64,000 bases of DNA, taken from contig JANQDY010000084.1 in the NCBI GenBank assembly GCA_028278625.1, positions 33,286-97,285 on the forward strand, read 5' to 3'. The stretch comes from Thermodesulfobacteriota bacterium (GTDB lineage: Bacteria > Desulfobacterota > DSM-4660 > Desulfatiglandales > Desulfatiglandaceae). The translations under genes were made by a program, and so were the position numbers. Shown piece by piece: positions 1 to 9,186 of the stretch. Every line of letters begins with the position of its first letter. Positions within the stretch are counted from its first letter, which is position 1. A model generated the notes under the pieces. It was given only the letters and a program-made list of their open reading frames with translations, was not told the DNA's origin and did no database searches.

Positions 1-3000
1 CCGTAATCAGGTTCATTCCCACCCCGATGTGGGCCACCGGGCCTGCAATGGTCAGGGTGGCCAAGCCGAAACTGCCGCCAAAATCGGCCTGCGTGTTGGC
101 CTCCACTTCAACCCCTTCAAAAGCACTGGGGAGGCTGCCCGCATATAATTGAATCGTAGCAACCCCAAAAGCACTGGTGATCTTTACGCTGGAACTCAAA
201 TACTCGCCGCCGCCCGGGCCCTGGTTGATCCGAAAATAGACCTCCTGGTCGGGAACCGGCTGATCATTTCCGTCATATACGTTGGCGGTCAGTGTTGCGA
301 CGCCCGTATCCGTGGCAATAATCTCCGGATCCGCCGTAAATATGACCTTTGCGGCTGTTCCTCCGGTGATGACCACTTGGGTGTTGGCGCTCAACTCGGT
401 CGGGGGTGTGTCGGTCGTGATGGTCACCAGCCCGTCAACCACAGCAATCCCGGACTGTGCGCCGGCCGTAAGGGTGGTAGTGGTCTTTCCGTCCGCGCCG
501 GTGACACCGGTGTAATTGCTTAGGGTTCCTAGAGAAGAGCTGAAGGAAACCGTCTCTCCCGCCCTTGGAACGCCGTTGTCCAGGAGCGTCGCCGTAATCA
601 AACTGTTTTCACCCACGCGAATGGTGGTGGGGTTGGCCGAAAGGGTAAACAGGTAACGGGTGAAGTTGACGGTGACAGTGGCCGTAGCGCCGCTTCCGGT
701 CACCGTAACCGTGGCAATGCCGGACACACTGGATGTCAAGGTGACGGTCGCCTGGCCCGAAGCGTTGGTCTGTTGTGGAGTGGAAGGATTCAGCGTACCC
801 TTGTCCGTGCTGAACGTCAGGGTTGCACCGTTGATGGGGTTGCCGGAGGCATCTTCAAAAGTGGCCGTGATCGTCGAACTCCCACCCGTCAGCACGCTGG
901 TGGGATTCGCTTCCGCCGTCAAGCTGAGCCCGGTAAATGAAACCAGAACGGTCCCTTCGATCCCCTGGCACGTTGCGGTTACGAGAACGCTGGGGTCGTT
1001 GTACCGATCACTGGTCAGGGTCGCCACCGCCTTGCCGGCAGCATCGGTGGTGTGGGGTGATGTAATGGCGCCGCGGGACGTTTTGAAGGTCACCTCAACT
1101 CCGGAAACCACCTGATTGTCGGGTGTTTTGACCGTGGCTGTGATTTCGCTGGTGCTGATCCCGTCCGCTGAAATTGACGTGGGATCGGCCACCACCTGTA
1201 CACTGCCGATAACCGAGCCAGTGAGGGAAATATCCACGGTTCCGAAAACATTGTTGGTGCTCATGGCCCTTACGGTTTCCGTACCAACCGTTGTGGAAGC
1301 CGTATAGGTAACCTCCGCAAAACCACCCACTGTCGTGGCCGTATTCTGGTCAAGAGTGCCGGTACCGGTTAAAACCACAAAGCTGATGGATTCCCCATCG
1401 GGGACCGGATTGCCCTGTGCATCCCTCACGTCGGCGCGAATGACGCTGGTGCTGGTGCCGTCAGCGGGAAGCGTGTTCGGGTTGGCGGTCACCGTGATTG
1501 TGCCAACCACGCTGCCCGAGAATGTTACCGTTACGGATTGTGTGATGCCGCCTGATGAGGCCGTCACAGTAGCGGATCCCGCCGTGGTGGAAGATATGAG
1601 AGAAACGGATACAATACCCGTGGCATCAGGAGTGCTGACCGCTATGGAAGTTACTCCTCCGGCAAAGGTTCCGGCGTCCGTGGTGAACGTTACGGAAGTA
1701 CCTGGCGTAACAGGAGCACCGGTGTTGTCCGTGAGCGTCGCAGTAATGTTGGAGGAACTGCTACCGTCAGCAGGGATACTGGTGGGGTCCGCCGTCAGAC
1801 TGATATTCCCCACGGCCCCGCCGAAACTCACATACACCGTCTGGACAACCCCATTGGACGTCGCGGTCACTTCAGCCGCGCCCGCGGTTGTGCCGGAAAT
1901 CAGGGAAACGGAAACAGCGCCCGTGGCGTCGGGGGTGCCCACGGTAACGGTCTGTGTGCCGTTGCTGAAGGTTCCGAGGGTCGTGTTAAAAGTGACGAGG
2001 GTGCCCTGCGTCACCGCGGCACCGCTGCCGTCTTTGAGTGTGGCCGTAATAATGGCAGAACTGCTGCCATCCGCCGGTATGCTCGTGGGTTCCGCCGCCA
2101 GGGTGATGGTGACAGCATCCCCACCGATACCCAGATAGACGGTCTGGCTGATGTTGATGGCGGATACCGTGATCATTGCGGAGCCCGGTGTCGTTCCGGC
2201 AATGACGGAAACGGATATAATCCCCGTATCATCCGGGGTGACGGCCGTGTAGGTATCCAGACCATTGCTGAAAGTACCGAGGGTGGTTGTAAAGGTCACA
2301 GTGGTCCCTTGGGGCACGGCAGCACCGCTGCTGTACTTGATGGTGGCGGTGACCACGCTGGAACTGGCGCCATCCGCCGGTATGCTCGTAGGGCTGACCG
2401 ACAAGGTAATGGAACCGTCCGCCAGGGCTTCAAAAGAGATATCCGTATTGGCCGTAAGGGTTCCATAAGTGGCGGTTACCGTACCCGTTCCAACGGTATC
2501 AGGCGCAATAATCGTGGTTTTGGCCAGGCCGTTTTCGTCGGTCGTGGCAGAAAGGGCCGTAAGGGTGCCGTTGTTGGTGGCAAAGGTAACCGTCTCTCCC
2601 ACAATGGCCACTCCGTCTTGATCCCTGAGGCGGACAGTGATCTCGCTGGTATCGGTGCCGTTGGCAAAGATGGCGGGCGGTGTTGCCTGCATGTCCGTAA
2701 GCGCCACTCCTAGAAAAGTTACAACGGTGGCGTCGGCAAACGTTCCCATGGTGGCGGTCACTGTCGATTCCACATTTGTGGCGCTGGCAGGCGCGATGAG
2801 TGTTGTAAAGGCTTTGCCGCTCACGGTGTTAGCAGTGGTGGCCGTCAACGTTCCGGCCGTCGCCGAAAATGAGGCTATCGTGCCATCCGGAACGGGCTGT
2901 CCATTTTCGTCGTAGAGATCCGCTTCGATGTTGATTTCGTTTTCACCGTTGGCGTATGTGGAAGAAGGCGTTGCCTTCACGTCGACCCTTGACGGCGGCC

Positions 3001-4432
3001 CTTCGGTTTGAGTGATATCAACTGTGTCGCTGAGGGCCTGCTGTGAGTTACTCACTTCACCGGTTTCCGCCTTAATAGTGACCTCTCCAGGCGTTGTACT
3101 GCTGGTGTAGGCATAGCGGGCATTTCCGTTGCTGTCCGTCTCGGTGATGGCCAGAACTGTGGCATCACTGGCGGTAATTGCCGAAATATCCCCGGCAACC
3201 TTGATTTCCCAGTAGCCGTCGGCAACGACCTGGAATTGGTAGTTTCCATTGTCCAGAGTGTATGTAACAGCCTTCTCGGTCACCGGACCCGTGGTGTTGA
3301 TCAGGAATTTCTTTGTCTTGGGATCTTCATCGGTTTTCCAGAGCACCACCGCAAAATTGGAAGTTTGCGCCCCCACATAGGTCATCGTAAAGGTAATGGC
3401 GCCGGTGGCGTAAAACGCCGGCGTCACGAATTCGTCGCTGCCGGTACCGGTCCAGGTGTTATTGGTCGGCAACGGTTCGGGAGTGGTGGAGTCGGTGATA
3501 TCATAAAACGTGACCGGAATCCCGGAGATCGGGCTGCCGGTATTGGTCACGGCGGCGTCCGCACCCGGAATACTGGTCACCGTTGCGGTCACAATGGAAG
3601 TGGACTGCCCATCTGCCGCAATACGCAATGGATCAGCCGCCACGCTGATTTCCGAGCGAAGGGGATCCGTTCTGGTAAAGATGAAAGAGACTGCCTGGGA
3701 AACGCCGTTGACAGAAGCTTCCACAAAGGTGTTGCCAGGAACCAAGCCTGCAATGAGGGAGACACGCACCGTTCCGCTCGAATCTGGAGTGGTGGTAGTA
3801 AAGGTCTTTAGCCCGTTTTGAAAAAGACCCAGACCGGTTCTGAAGGTTATGGAGGTACCCGGGGTTACTCCCGCACCGGTGCTGTCGGTGACAACTGCGG
3901 TAATGGTGCTGGAACTGGCACCATCGGCAGGCATGGTGCCTGGTGAAGTGAACAGAGAGATATTCCCAGCGGTACCGATGATGGCAACATAAACGCTTTC
4001 CGTAACCCCGTTGGAGGACACCGTCACCTTTGCGCTACCGGCGGTAAGGCCCGCAATGAGCGTCACTGATGCAAGACCCGTAGGGCTGGCGTCGGGATTG
4101 GGGAAGCCTTCAGAGTCCAAAGGCGGTTGGGTCTGCACCGTGTATGAGGTACTTCCGTTCCTGAACCGGCCCAGGGTGGTGGTAAAAGTCACACTAGTAT
4201 AGTGGCGCACCGGATTTCCGGAACCATCACGAATGGTAGCAGTAATGGTACATGAACTGGTATTATCCGCCGGAATGCTGGATTCACTGGTTGAAATACT
4301 GATGGTGCCGGTAACTCCCGTAGTACTTCCTGAATCAGAATCCCCTCCACCGCCGCAAGAAAGTACAAAACCGCTAAGAGCAACGACAACAACGGTATTT
4401 ATAAAAAACCTAACATGCTTCTGAATATCCAT
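1..4432 (-). CDS. Giant Ig-like (BIG_1/invasin-type) repeat lipoprotein, C-terminus beyond window
   Basis: The minus-strand frame is open from an ATG at 4432 to the window edge, about 1477 codons with no stop, so the gene is partial. The first 25 residues form a lipoprotein signal with a hydrophobic core and lipobox VLSC, followed by a GGGGDSDSGS linker, predicting an outer-membrane-anchored surface protein. The rest is about 13 bacterial Ig-like repeats, each opening with a variant of the phrase 'IPADGxSSxxITATVxD' and ending in a GTAxVTxT-type strand. A non-repeat domain interrupts them at about residues 310-410. The last 50 visible residues look different from the Ig repeats. A purine-rich site (GGGGAGAG) precedes the start. 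The gene lies 147 bp downstream of the pilus TPR gene in the same orientation. The family includes intimin/invasin-like adhesins. An adhesive role is inferred, and no ligand can be named. Confidence 0.85.
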   Translation of the reverse strand, partial: MDIQKHVRFFINTVVVVALSGFVLSCGGGGDSDSGSTTGVTGTISISTSESSIPADNTSSCTITATIRDGSGNPVRHYTSVTFTTTLGRFRNGSTSYTVQTQPPLDSEGFPNPDASPTGLASVTLIAGLTAGSAKVTVSSNGVTESVYVAIIGTAGNISLFTSPGTMPADGASSSTITAVVTDSTGAGVTPGTSITFRTGLGLFQNGLKTFTTTTPDSSGTVRVSLIAGLVPGNTFVEASVNGVSQAVSFIFTRTDPLRSEISVAADPLRIAADGQSTSIVTATVTSIPGADAAVTNTGSPISGIPVTFYDITDSTTPEPLPTNNTWTGTGSDEFVTPAFYATGAITFTMTYVGAQTSNFAVVLWKTDEDPKTKKFLINTTGPVTEKAVTYTLDNGNYQFQVVADGYWEIKVAGDISAITASDATVLAITETDSNGNARYAYTSSTTPGEVTIKAETGEVSNSQQALSDTVDITQTEGPPSRVDVKATPSSTYANGENEINIEADLYDENGQPVPDGTIASFSATAGTLTATTANTVSGKAFTTLIAPASATNVESTVTATMGTFADATVVTFLGVALTDMQATPPAIFANGTDTSEITVRLRDQDGVAIVGETVTFATNNGTLTALSATTDENGLAKTTIIAPDTVGTGTVTATYGTLTANTDISFEALADGSITLSVSPTSIPADGASSSVVTATIKYSSGAAVPQGTTVTFTTTLGTFSNGLDTYTAVTPDDTGIISVSVIAGTTPGSAMITVSAINISQTVYLGIGGDAVTITLAAEPTSIPADGSSSAIITATLKDGSGAAVTQGTLVTFNTTLGTFSNGTQTVTVGTPDATGAVSVSLISGTTAGAAEVTATSNGVVQTVYVSFGGAVGNISLTADPTSIPADGSSSSNITATLTDNTGAPVTPGTSVTFTTDAGTFAGGVTSIAVSTPDATGIVSVSLISSTTAGSATVTASSGGITQSVTVTFSGSVVGTITVTANPNTLPADGTSTSVIRADVRDAQGNPVPDGESISFVVLTGTGTLDQNTATTVGGFAEVTYTASTTVGTETVRAMSTNNVFGTVDISLTGSVIGSVQVVADPTSISADGISTSEITATVKTPDNQVVSGVEVTFKTSRGAITSPHTTDAAGKAVATLTSDRYNDPSVLVTATCQGIEGTVLVSFTGLSLTAEANPTSVLTGGSSTITATFEDASGNPINGATLTFSTDKGTLNPSTPQQTNASGQATVTLTSSVSGIATVTVTGSGATATVTVNFTRYLFTLSANPTTIRVGENSLITATLLDNGVPRAGETVSFSSSLGTLSNYTGVTGADGKTTTTLTAGAQSGIAVVDGLVTITTDTPPTELSANTQVVITGGTAAKVIFTADPEIIATDTGVATLTANVYDGNDQPVPDQEVYFRINQGPGGGEYLSSSVKITSAFGVATIQLYAGSLPSAFEGVEVEANTQADFGGSFGLATLTIAGPVAHIGVGMNLIT
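300..4290 (-). repeat. Tandem Ig-like domain repeats within the lipoprotein gene
   Basis: About 13 degenerate units of roughly 270-330 bp recur here. They are recognisable on the plus strand by blocks resembling 'ctgctgccatccgccggtat', centred near 320, 600, 870, 1150, 1445, 1760, 2060, 2360, 2645, 2935, 3600, 3910 and 4260. The spacing breaks between about 2935 and 3600, where a different domain is inserted. The blocks near 1760, 2060, 2360 and 3910 are the most alike in DNA, which suggests recent duplication or recombination among units. Confidence 0.75.
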
Positions 4433-4579
4433 CTTTCTCTCCCCGCCCATCTCATTTGTTGCGGAACACGGATTGCCCAATGAAACGGCAATCACGCGGA
4501 TCATTTAAAGAATATAGACACCGCCGGAAACCGAAACGTCACATTTTTCTTTGCGCGGGAAAAAACAGATTCCCGATCT

Positions 4580-5401
4580 TCATTTCTTCAATATGCCGTC
4601 CTGAATGACCGCCAGCAGTTTTCGGGCTTCTCTCCCTGCCGGTCCTCTCGGATCTTCTCTGATGATCCTGATCAGCGACTCCTTCGCCGCGTCGAGCCGA
4701 CCCTGCTGCATGAGCAATTTGGCCAGTCCCATGTGCCCGGCCGGATCCCTGGGCCTATAAAGGATCGCTTCACGGTAGTTGGCTTCCGCCTGCCCAAAAT
4801 CATCTTTTGCTTCGTAGACTTTTGCCAGGTTGATATAGGCCACCGCATATGAATGGGACAGCCGGATCGCCATTTCGTAGTTCTGAATCGCCTTTTCGTA
4901 ATCGCCCATGTTGAAATAGGCTAGCCCCATATTATTATAGGCATATTGAGGGGTCTGGTATTTCATGTCTTCTGCCGCTTGTTTGAAGCACTTGATGGCT
5001 TTGGGCCAATCTCCCATGAGTAGATAAACGGTGCCCATGTTGTTGGTGGCTTCGGAAAAATCAGGCCGTATCTCCAGGGCTTTGCGAAAATACTTCAAAG
5101 AGAGCTGATAATCCCCCAGACCTCGGAATACCAAAGCCGTCTGTTGGTATATCTCGGCGTTTTCAGGATCGAGCCTGGAGGCATCGAGCAGCTTTTGGAG
5201 CGCGCCCCGCAGGTTACCCTCGGCTGCCATGGCTTGCCCCAGGTCAGCCATCGTGATGGCCTTTTTCCGCTGAGCCGCCCGGTCAGCACCGCAGCCGCCC
5301 AGGACAATTGACAAGGCCAATGCCACTGTCCACACTGCCGAGAGAAAGAATGGGCCGTTCATCAGTCGATTTTCAGTATTCATCGCGCTACAGGCTTCCA
5401 C
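4580..5401 (-). CDS. TPR lipoprotein, PilF/PilW-like pilotin candidate
   Basis: The product is about 273 residues with a signal peptide ending in lipobox LGGC near residue 37. At least five consecutive tetratricopeptide repeats follow, recognisable by repeated 'A...YxNLAxxY' and 'Yxxx...YxxAI' spacing. In other type IV pilus systems PilF/PilW is an outer-membrane TPR lipoprotein that pilots the secretin PilQ to the outer membrane. Position directly after pilQ (3-bp gap) supports that role. The longest frame starts at GTG 5401. ATG 5383, six codons in, has an upstream GGTGGAAG and is an equally good start. It is the last gene of the pilM-to-pilQ operon. The TPR content is certain, and the pilotin function is inferred from context. 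Confidence 0.82.
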   Translation of the reverse strand: MEACSAMNTENRLMNGPFFLSAVWTVALALSIVLGGCGADRAAQRKKAITMADLGQAMAAEGNLRGALQKLLDASRLDPENAEIYQQTALVFRGLGDYQLSLKYFRKALEIRPDFSEATNNMGTVYLLMGDWPKAIKCFKQAAEDMKYQTPQYAYNNMGLAYFNMGDYEKAIQNYEMAIRLSHSYAVAYINLAKVYEAKDDFGQAEANYREAILYRPRDPAGHMGLAKLLMQQGRLDAAKESLIRIIREDPRGPAGREARKLLAVIQDGILKK

Positions 5402-5404
5402 CTA

Positions 5405-7777
5405 TCAAGGGGTGGTATCAATAATGCTTTTGACCACCTTGGGCGTCAGGAAAATAAGAAGTTCCGTTTTGCTTTCCGTCTTGCGGTCTGCCTTGAAAAG
5501 ATAGCCGAGGACAGGAATATCCTTGAGCCAGGGAATTCCCGAATCGATGTCTATATCGCTTTTCTGGTAGATCCCTCCAATCACCACAGTATCCCCGGTC
5601 CTCACGATCAGAGTGCTGGTAATTTTCTTTTCAGTCCTCCCGGGAGGGGAATCCGCCGTACCTTCTTCCGTTTCCTCCGTCGTTGCAGGCAGCTCCCGGT
5701 CATCCGTTACCACCACTTTCATGGTAATGTGTTGGTCATCGGCACTGACGGTCGGCGTTACGGTCAGGGAAAGGAGCGCTGGGATCTCTTTATAATCGAT
5801 GGTATCCTGGGTTCGAATGGGAAAATATCTTACGGTACCACGCGCGACCTCGGCCTCCTGGTTGTTAAGGGTCATGACTTTTGGGGCCGAAATGATCTTT
5901 GCTTTCTGGTCCTCCTGGGCCAGAGCCAGAGATGCATCCAATGCCAAAGACCCCAGTCCCCCATCAGTGATCCAACCAAATGCCAACCCTATGTTGGCGG
6001 CCCAACTGGCAGGGGCGTTTGTGGAAAAACTCCCCTGAAATCGCTCGGTCCCGTCAGGATTGTACCATTTCCGTTCTATTCCGGGATTGTTGCCGTCAAG
6101 GGACTGCCATTGTATGCCGAGATCCCTGGCAAATTCGGTCGTGGCTTCCACCACCCGCGCTTCGATCACTACTTGCTTTTGCGCAAAATCCAGTTTCGCA
6201 ACAAGCTCCTTGACCTTGTCCACCTTGGCCCGGACCCCATTGGCAATGATCATGTTGGTACCGGAATCATAGGAAAGATAGAGGTCCAGGGTGGCGATCT
6301 TGACTCTTTTCCCCTTTTCTTCCTCTCCTTCTTCTTCTTCTTCTGATTCGGCACCTTCGATATCAAGTATCGGCCGAATGGGGGGATCCGCAGTGGGATC
6401 TCCAACCAGCATGGTGAAAATATCCGCCACGGGACGGTGGCGCACTAAAATGAACTCCACCACTTTGGCCTCAAACACCCCCTGAAGCCGTTTGGCCGCC
6501 ATGAGCGCCCCTTTTCGCTTCTTCTCGGCGATTTCCATATCGACCAGCTTGCTCCGGGGGACCACCCAAAGAACATCGTCTTCTATCTGGTAGGTCAAGC
6601 CGTTGGGTTTGAGAACCATTTCCAACGCCTGATCCCACGGAACATTCTGTAACTGCATGGAGATTTTGCCTTCCACATCCGTGCCCCAGACAATGTTCAG
6701 GTTCGCCACTTCCGCCAGGAGTTTCAGGATGTTCCTTATATCCGTATCCACAAAGTCAAAGCTCATTTTCTGACCGGCATAGTTCCTGCTGCCGCTCTCA
6801 AAAAGCTCAGCCCTGGTTTCCTCCTGTTTGGACGCTTCTGCCACATCCCTATGATCAGTGGGGGCCGTTTTCGCTTCGGGGAGTTTTCTTGTTACCGTCG
6901 GGATTCTCTGTGCCTCAGCCGATTGCGCGACATGCGGCGCTTTCACCGGCTGAAACCCTCCAGGTACTGCGTCAAAATCGACCAGCAGCAGATTTCCTTC
7001 TCGGTTCACGTGGTAAGGTGCCAGTGCCCGCAGGAAAAACTTCAGGAGTACGCTCTTTTCCACGGGAGCATAGAAAGCTCGAATCTCTTGAACGACGCCT
7101 CCCGTAGGCCGGGCTTCAAGTGCCTTGAGACCGGGTGTAGTCGCAACGACATCCTTGAGTTTAATGGTCAACACACTCCCCTCCAATGAGATGTCACTCT
7201 CCACCGGTTGATCCGTTGCGATACGAAGTCGTGTGCCACCGTCAAAACGCTCCAATACCGTCAATTCGTCTATTTTGGCGCCGGACAAATCCGCGGGTAA
7301 ATCGTGCCCCGTTTTTTTAGCAGTGAATTTTTCGTCTCCTAGCGGTGTAACTTTCAAAAGGGCTTCATCGCCCTCCCATGTAATTCGATAGTTATAGTCC
7401 TCCGGCCGCACATAGATCACCAGGCCCGTATGCCCCCGGCCACGGTCTTGAAGTAGCCACTTCTCCACAGGCCCCACTGGCAGCTGAAAGGCTCTTGGCA
7501 CATCGTCAGCCGGTACCGCCGTAAGATCCAAACAAATCCGGGGAGGATTCGAAAGGGTGTAACTCTTCCGGTCAGTGCGGGCACCGGGCGCCTTTATCAT
7601 TATTGTCGTTTCCTCGGGAGTCGCTTCCGATTTAATGCTCGAAATAATGGCATCGCCATCCCTTTGCTCCTCCGTTCGGGTCGTGGAAGGGGTGGAGCAG
7701 CCGAAAAAAAGGAGAAGCAAAACAAAAAACAAAAAACCGAAATGGTACCGGAGAGCTTCATTCCCATGCCAATGCAT
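5405..7777 (-). CDS. pilQ: Type IV pilus secretin PilQ
   Basis: The product is a 790-residue outer-membrane secretin through which the pilus passes. The start at ATG 7777 is chosen because AAGGGGGGAG lies about 7 bp upstream and the protein then begins with a lipoprotein signal (lipobox FFGC, Cys27). The longer frame from 7984 would overlap the upstream gene. In order the protein shows two AMIN-like regions (about 45-130 and 160-260), a Pro/Ala-rich linker, an STN/N0 domain (about 335-400), an N1-type domain, and the secretin beta-barrel core from about residue 540. A Glu-rich stretch (SEEEEEGEEEKGK) interrupts the secretin N-domain near residue 500. The gene is in the pilMNOP operon. A lipidated PilQ is less usual than one with a plain signal peptide. 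Confidence 0.95.
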   Translation of the reverse strand: MHWHGNEALRYHFGFLFFVLLLLFFGCSTPSTTRTEEQRDGDAIISSIKSEATPEETTIMIKAPGARTDRKSYTLSNPPRICLDLTAVPADDVPRAFQLPVGPVEKWLLQDRGRGHTGLVIYVRPEDYNYRITWEGDEALLKVTPLGDEKFTAKKTGHDLPADLSGAKIDELTVLERFDGGTRLRIATDQPVESDISLEGSVLTIKLKDVVATTPGLKALEARPTGGVVQEIRAFYAPVEKSVLLKFFLRALAPYHVNREGNLLLVDFDAVPGGFQPVKAPHVAQSAEAQRIPTVTRKLPEAKTAPTDHRDVAEASKQEETRAELFESGSRNYAGQKMSFDFVDTDIRNILKLLAEVANLNIVWGTDVEGKISMQLQNVPWDQALEMVLKPNGLTYQIEDDVLWVVPRSKLVDMEIAEKKRKGALMAAKRLQGVFEAKVVEFILVRHRPVADIFTMLVGDPTADPPIRPILDIEGAESEEEEEGEEEKGKRVKIATLDLYLSYDSGTNMIIANGVRAKVDKVKELVAKLDFAQKQVVIEARVVEATTEFARDLGIQWQSLDGNNPGIERKWYNPDGTERFQGSFSTNAPASWAANIGLAFGWITDGGLGSLALDASLALAQEDQKAKIISAPKVMTLNNQEAEVARGTVRYFPIRTQDTIDYKEIPALLSLTVTPTVSADDQHITMKVVVTDDRELPATTEETEEGTADSPPGRTEKKITSTLIVRTGDTVVIGGIYQKSDIDIDSGIPWLKDIPVLGYLFKADRKTESKTELLIFLTPKVVKSIIDTTP

Positions 7778-7859
7778 CAGCGTCTCCCCCCTTCCTTGTC
7801 CAAGCCGTAGTCTCCTGCTCGCGGTTTTCGTGGCGCAAATGCGCTTGGGCGTTTCATCA

Positions 7860-9170
7860 TCAGTCACTTCCATAGACCCTGTAGACCTCGGTAATTCTTT
7901 TGATAGATCGGATAGGCACATCTTTGATAGCCTCAATCTCAAGGCGGCGAACAAAAATTTCCGGTTTGTCCCTTCGATACACATAATTGACGACGTATAT
8001 GTTCAGTCCCGGCGTAACAGAGAATTTAAACCGAGTGACATATTCCGAACGAGGCCGTTTGGATCCATATTGGCTCTCCGCCATCGGGGAAAGGGTTGCA
8101 GTCGCAATGTGCACCCCTAAAGGCATAATGTTTTCGTAATCATCGAGGGCCTGATGAAGCTTCCATCCTTTCCCGGTGTCCATGGTGGACACCCTTTTAC
8201 TGAGGCCTGTTTTGGCCCAAAGATACTGAAATCTCAGCCCTGTCTCATTGTCCATAAAAGGAATGTAAAAATAGTCACTGCTTTCGGAAATGGTATATGG
8301 TTCAAATTTGTAGGCGAGACCTCTTTCTTCTTTGATCACAAGACTTGCATCATTTATGATGTAACTGAGTTCCTTGAGTGTTTCTCCGCTTTTGACGCGA
8401 CTTTGAAGCACCTGTCCTGTACGATTGGCTAACGAACCCGCCTTGCTCTCTTTTCGGCTATCATAGACCATCCCGTCCGACCGGACTTGCCAAGAAAGGC
8501 TCAGATCATCGCAAATGGGTTGTGAGAGGAAAACGACTTTGCCCAAGTTTTCACGCTTGATTTCCCGCATGGCCTCTTGAACCCCATCTACCAACACATG
8601 GTTGAAAAACCTGGTGCCTGAAGGTGTAAAACCGAGTTTCCATGGAAGGGCATCTTCAAATTCCATGGGTTTGACGCGGTACCACTTGTCATAGGGAGGT
8701 GCAATTCCCCAAATCGTGGCGTCACAAATCATTTCCATGCTGCCCTGGAGGCTAAGTGTCCCAAACACATAGACATCGGCTTTGAGCTTGTCCAACAATC
8801 GTTCCCTCAAGTCTCTGTTTTCCGAAAACGCTTTGGCGGTCACCACAAAATTTTCTTCTTCCATAATCTCCGTCGTCAGGAGTTCAAATTGTAGCCCTTC
8901 CGCAAATGCCACACGAATCCGGTTTGTAACATATCGGGAACCCACGGTAATATTCTCGTCCGAATCCGTAAAATCAAAAACAGCGACTTTTACGACTGGG
9001 CGTTTGTCCACTTTGAAGTAATGGCTGGCGATATGACTGGTCAGATCAAACACCAGCCGATCAATACCGGCGTTTAGGGCGAGCAACTTGTTTTCCTGCG
9101 CCCATGTCACGGAGAATCCCATCCATCCCAAGGCCAACATCAGGATGATCCAATAATTGATTCGTTTCAT
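7860..9170 (-). CDS. Exported protein of unknown function in the pilus operon, FlgO/CsgG-like N-terminal region
   Basis: ATG 9170 is preceded by GAGAGGAG and followed by a typical signal peptide (cleavage after VTWAQ), giving about 436 residues. The N-terminal half contains 'VKVAVFDFTDSDENITVGSRYV' followed by a segment ending in 'ADVYVFGTLS', with the alternating pattern seen in FlgO-, CsgG- and LpoB-type periplasmic or outer-membrane assembly factors. The second half is not recognised. The gene sits between pilP and pilQ, with 16 bp to pilP and about 80 bp to pilQ, where classical pilMNOPQ operons have nothing. An accessory role in secretin assembly or pilus anchoring is inferred from position only. 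No catalytic motif is evident. Confidence 0.7.
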   Translation of the reverse strand: MKRINYWIILMLALGWMGFSVTWAQENKLLALNAGIDRLVFDLTSHIASHYFKVDKRPVVKVAVFDFTDSDENITVGSRYVTNRIRVAFAEGLQFELLTTEIMEEENFVVTAKAFSENRDLRERLLDKLKADVYVFGTLSLQGSMEMICDATIWGIAPPYDKWYRVKPMEFEDALPWKLGFTPSGTRFFNHVLVDGVQEAMREIKRENLGKVVFLSQPICDDLSLSWQVRSDGMVYDSRKESKAGSLANRTGQVLQSRVKSGETLKELSYIINDASLVIKEERGLAYKFEPYTISESSDYFYIPFMDNETGLRFQYLWAKTGLSKRVSTMDTGKGWKLHQALDDYENIMPLGVHIATATLSPMAESQYGSKRPRSEYVTRFKFSVTPGLNIYVVNYVYRRDKPEIFVRRLEIEAIKDVPIRSIKRITEVYRVYGSD

Positions 9171-9186
9171 CGACTCCTCTCCAGGT

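Noticed and set aside
149..4424. Several plus-strand ORFs rich in Val, Pro and Gly
   Set aside because: They are antisense shadows of the Ig-repeat gene. The minus frame is open throughout and has a lipoprotein signal and domain repeats.
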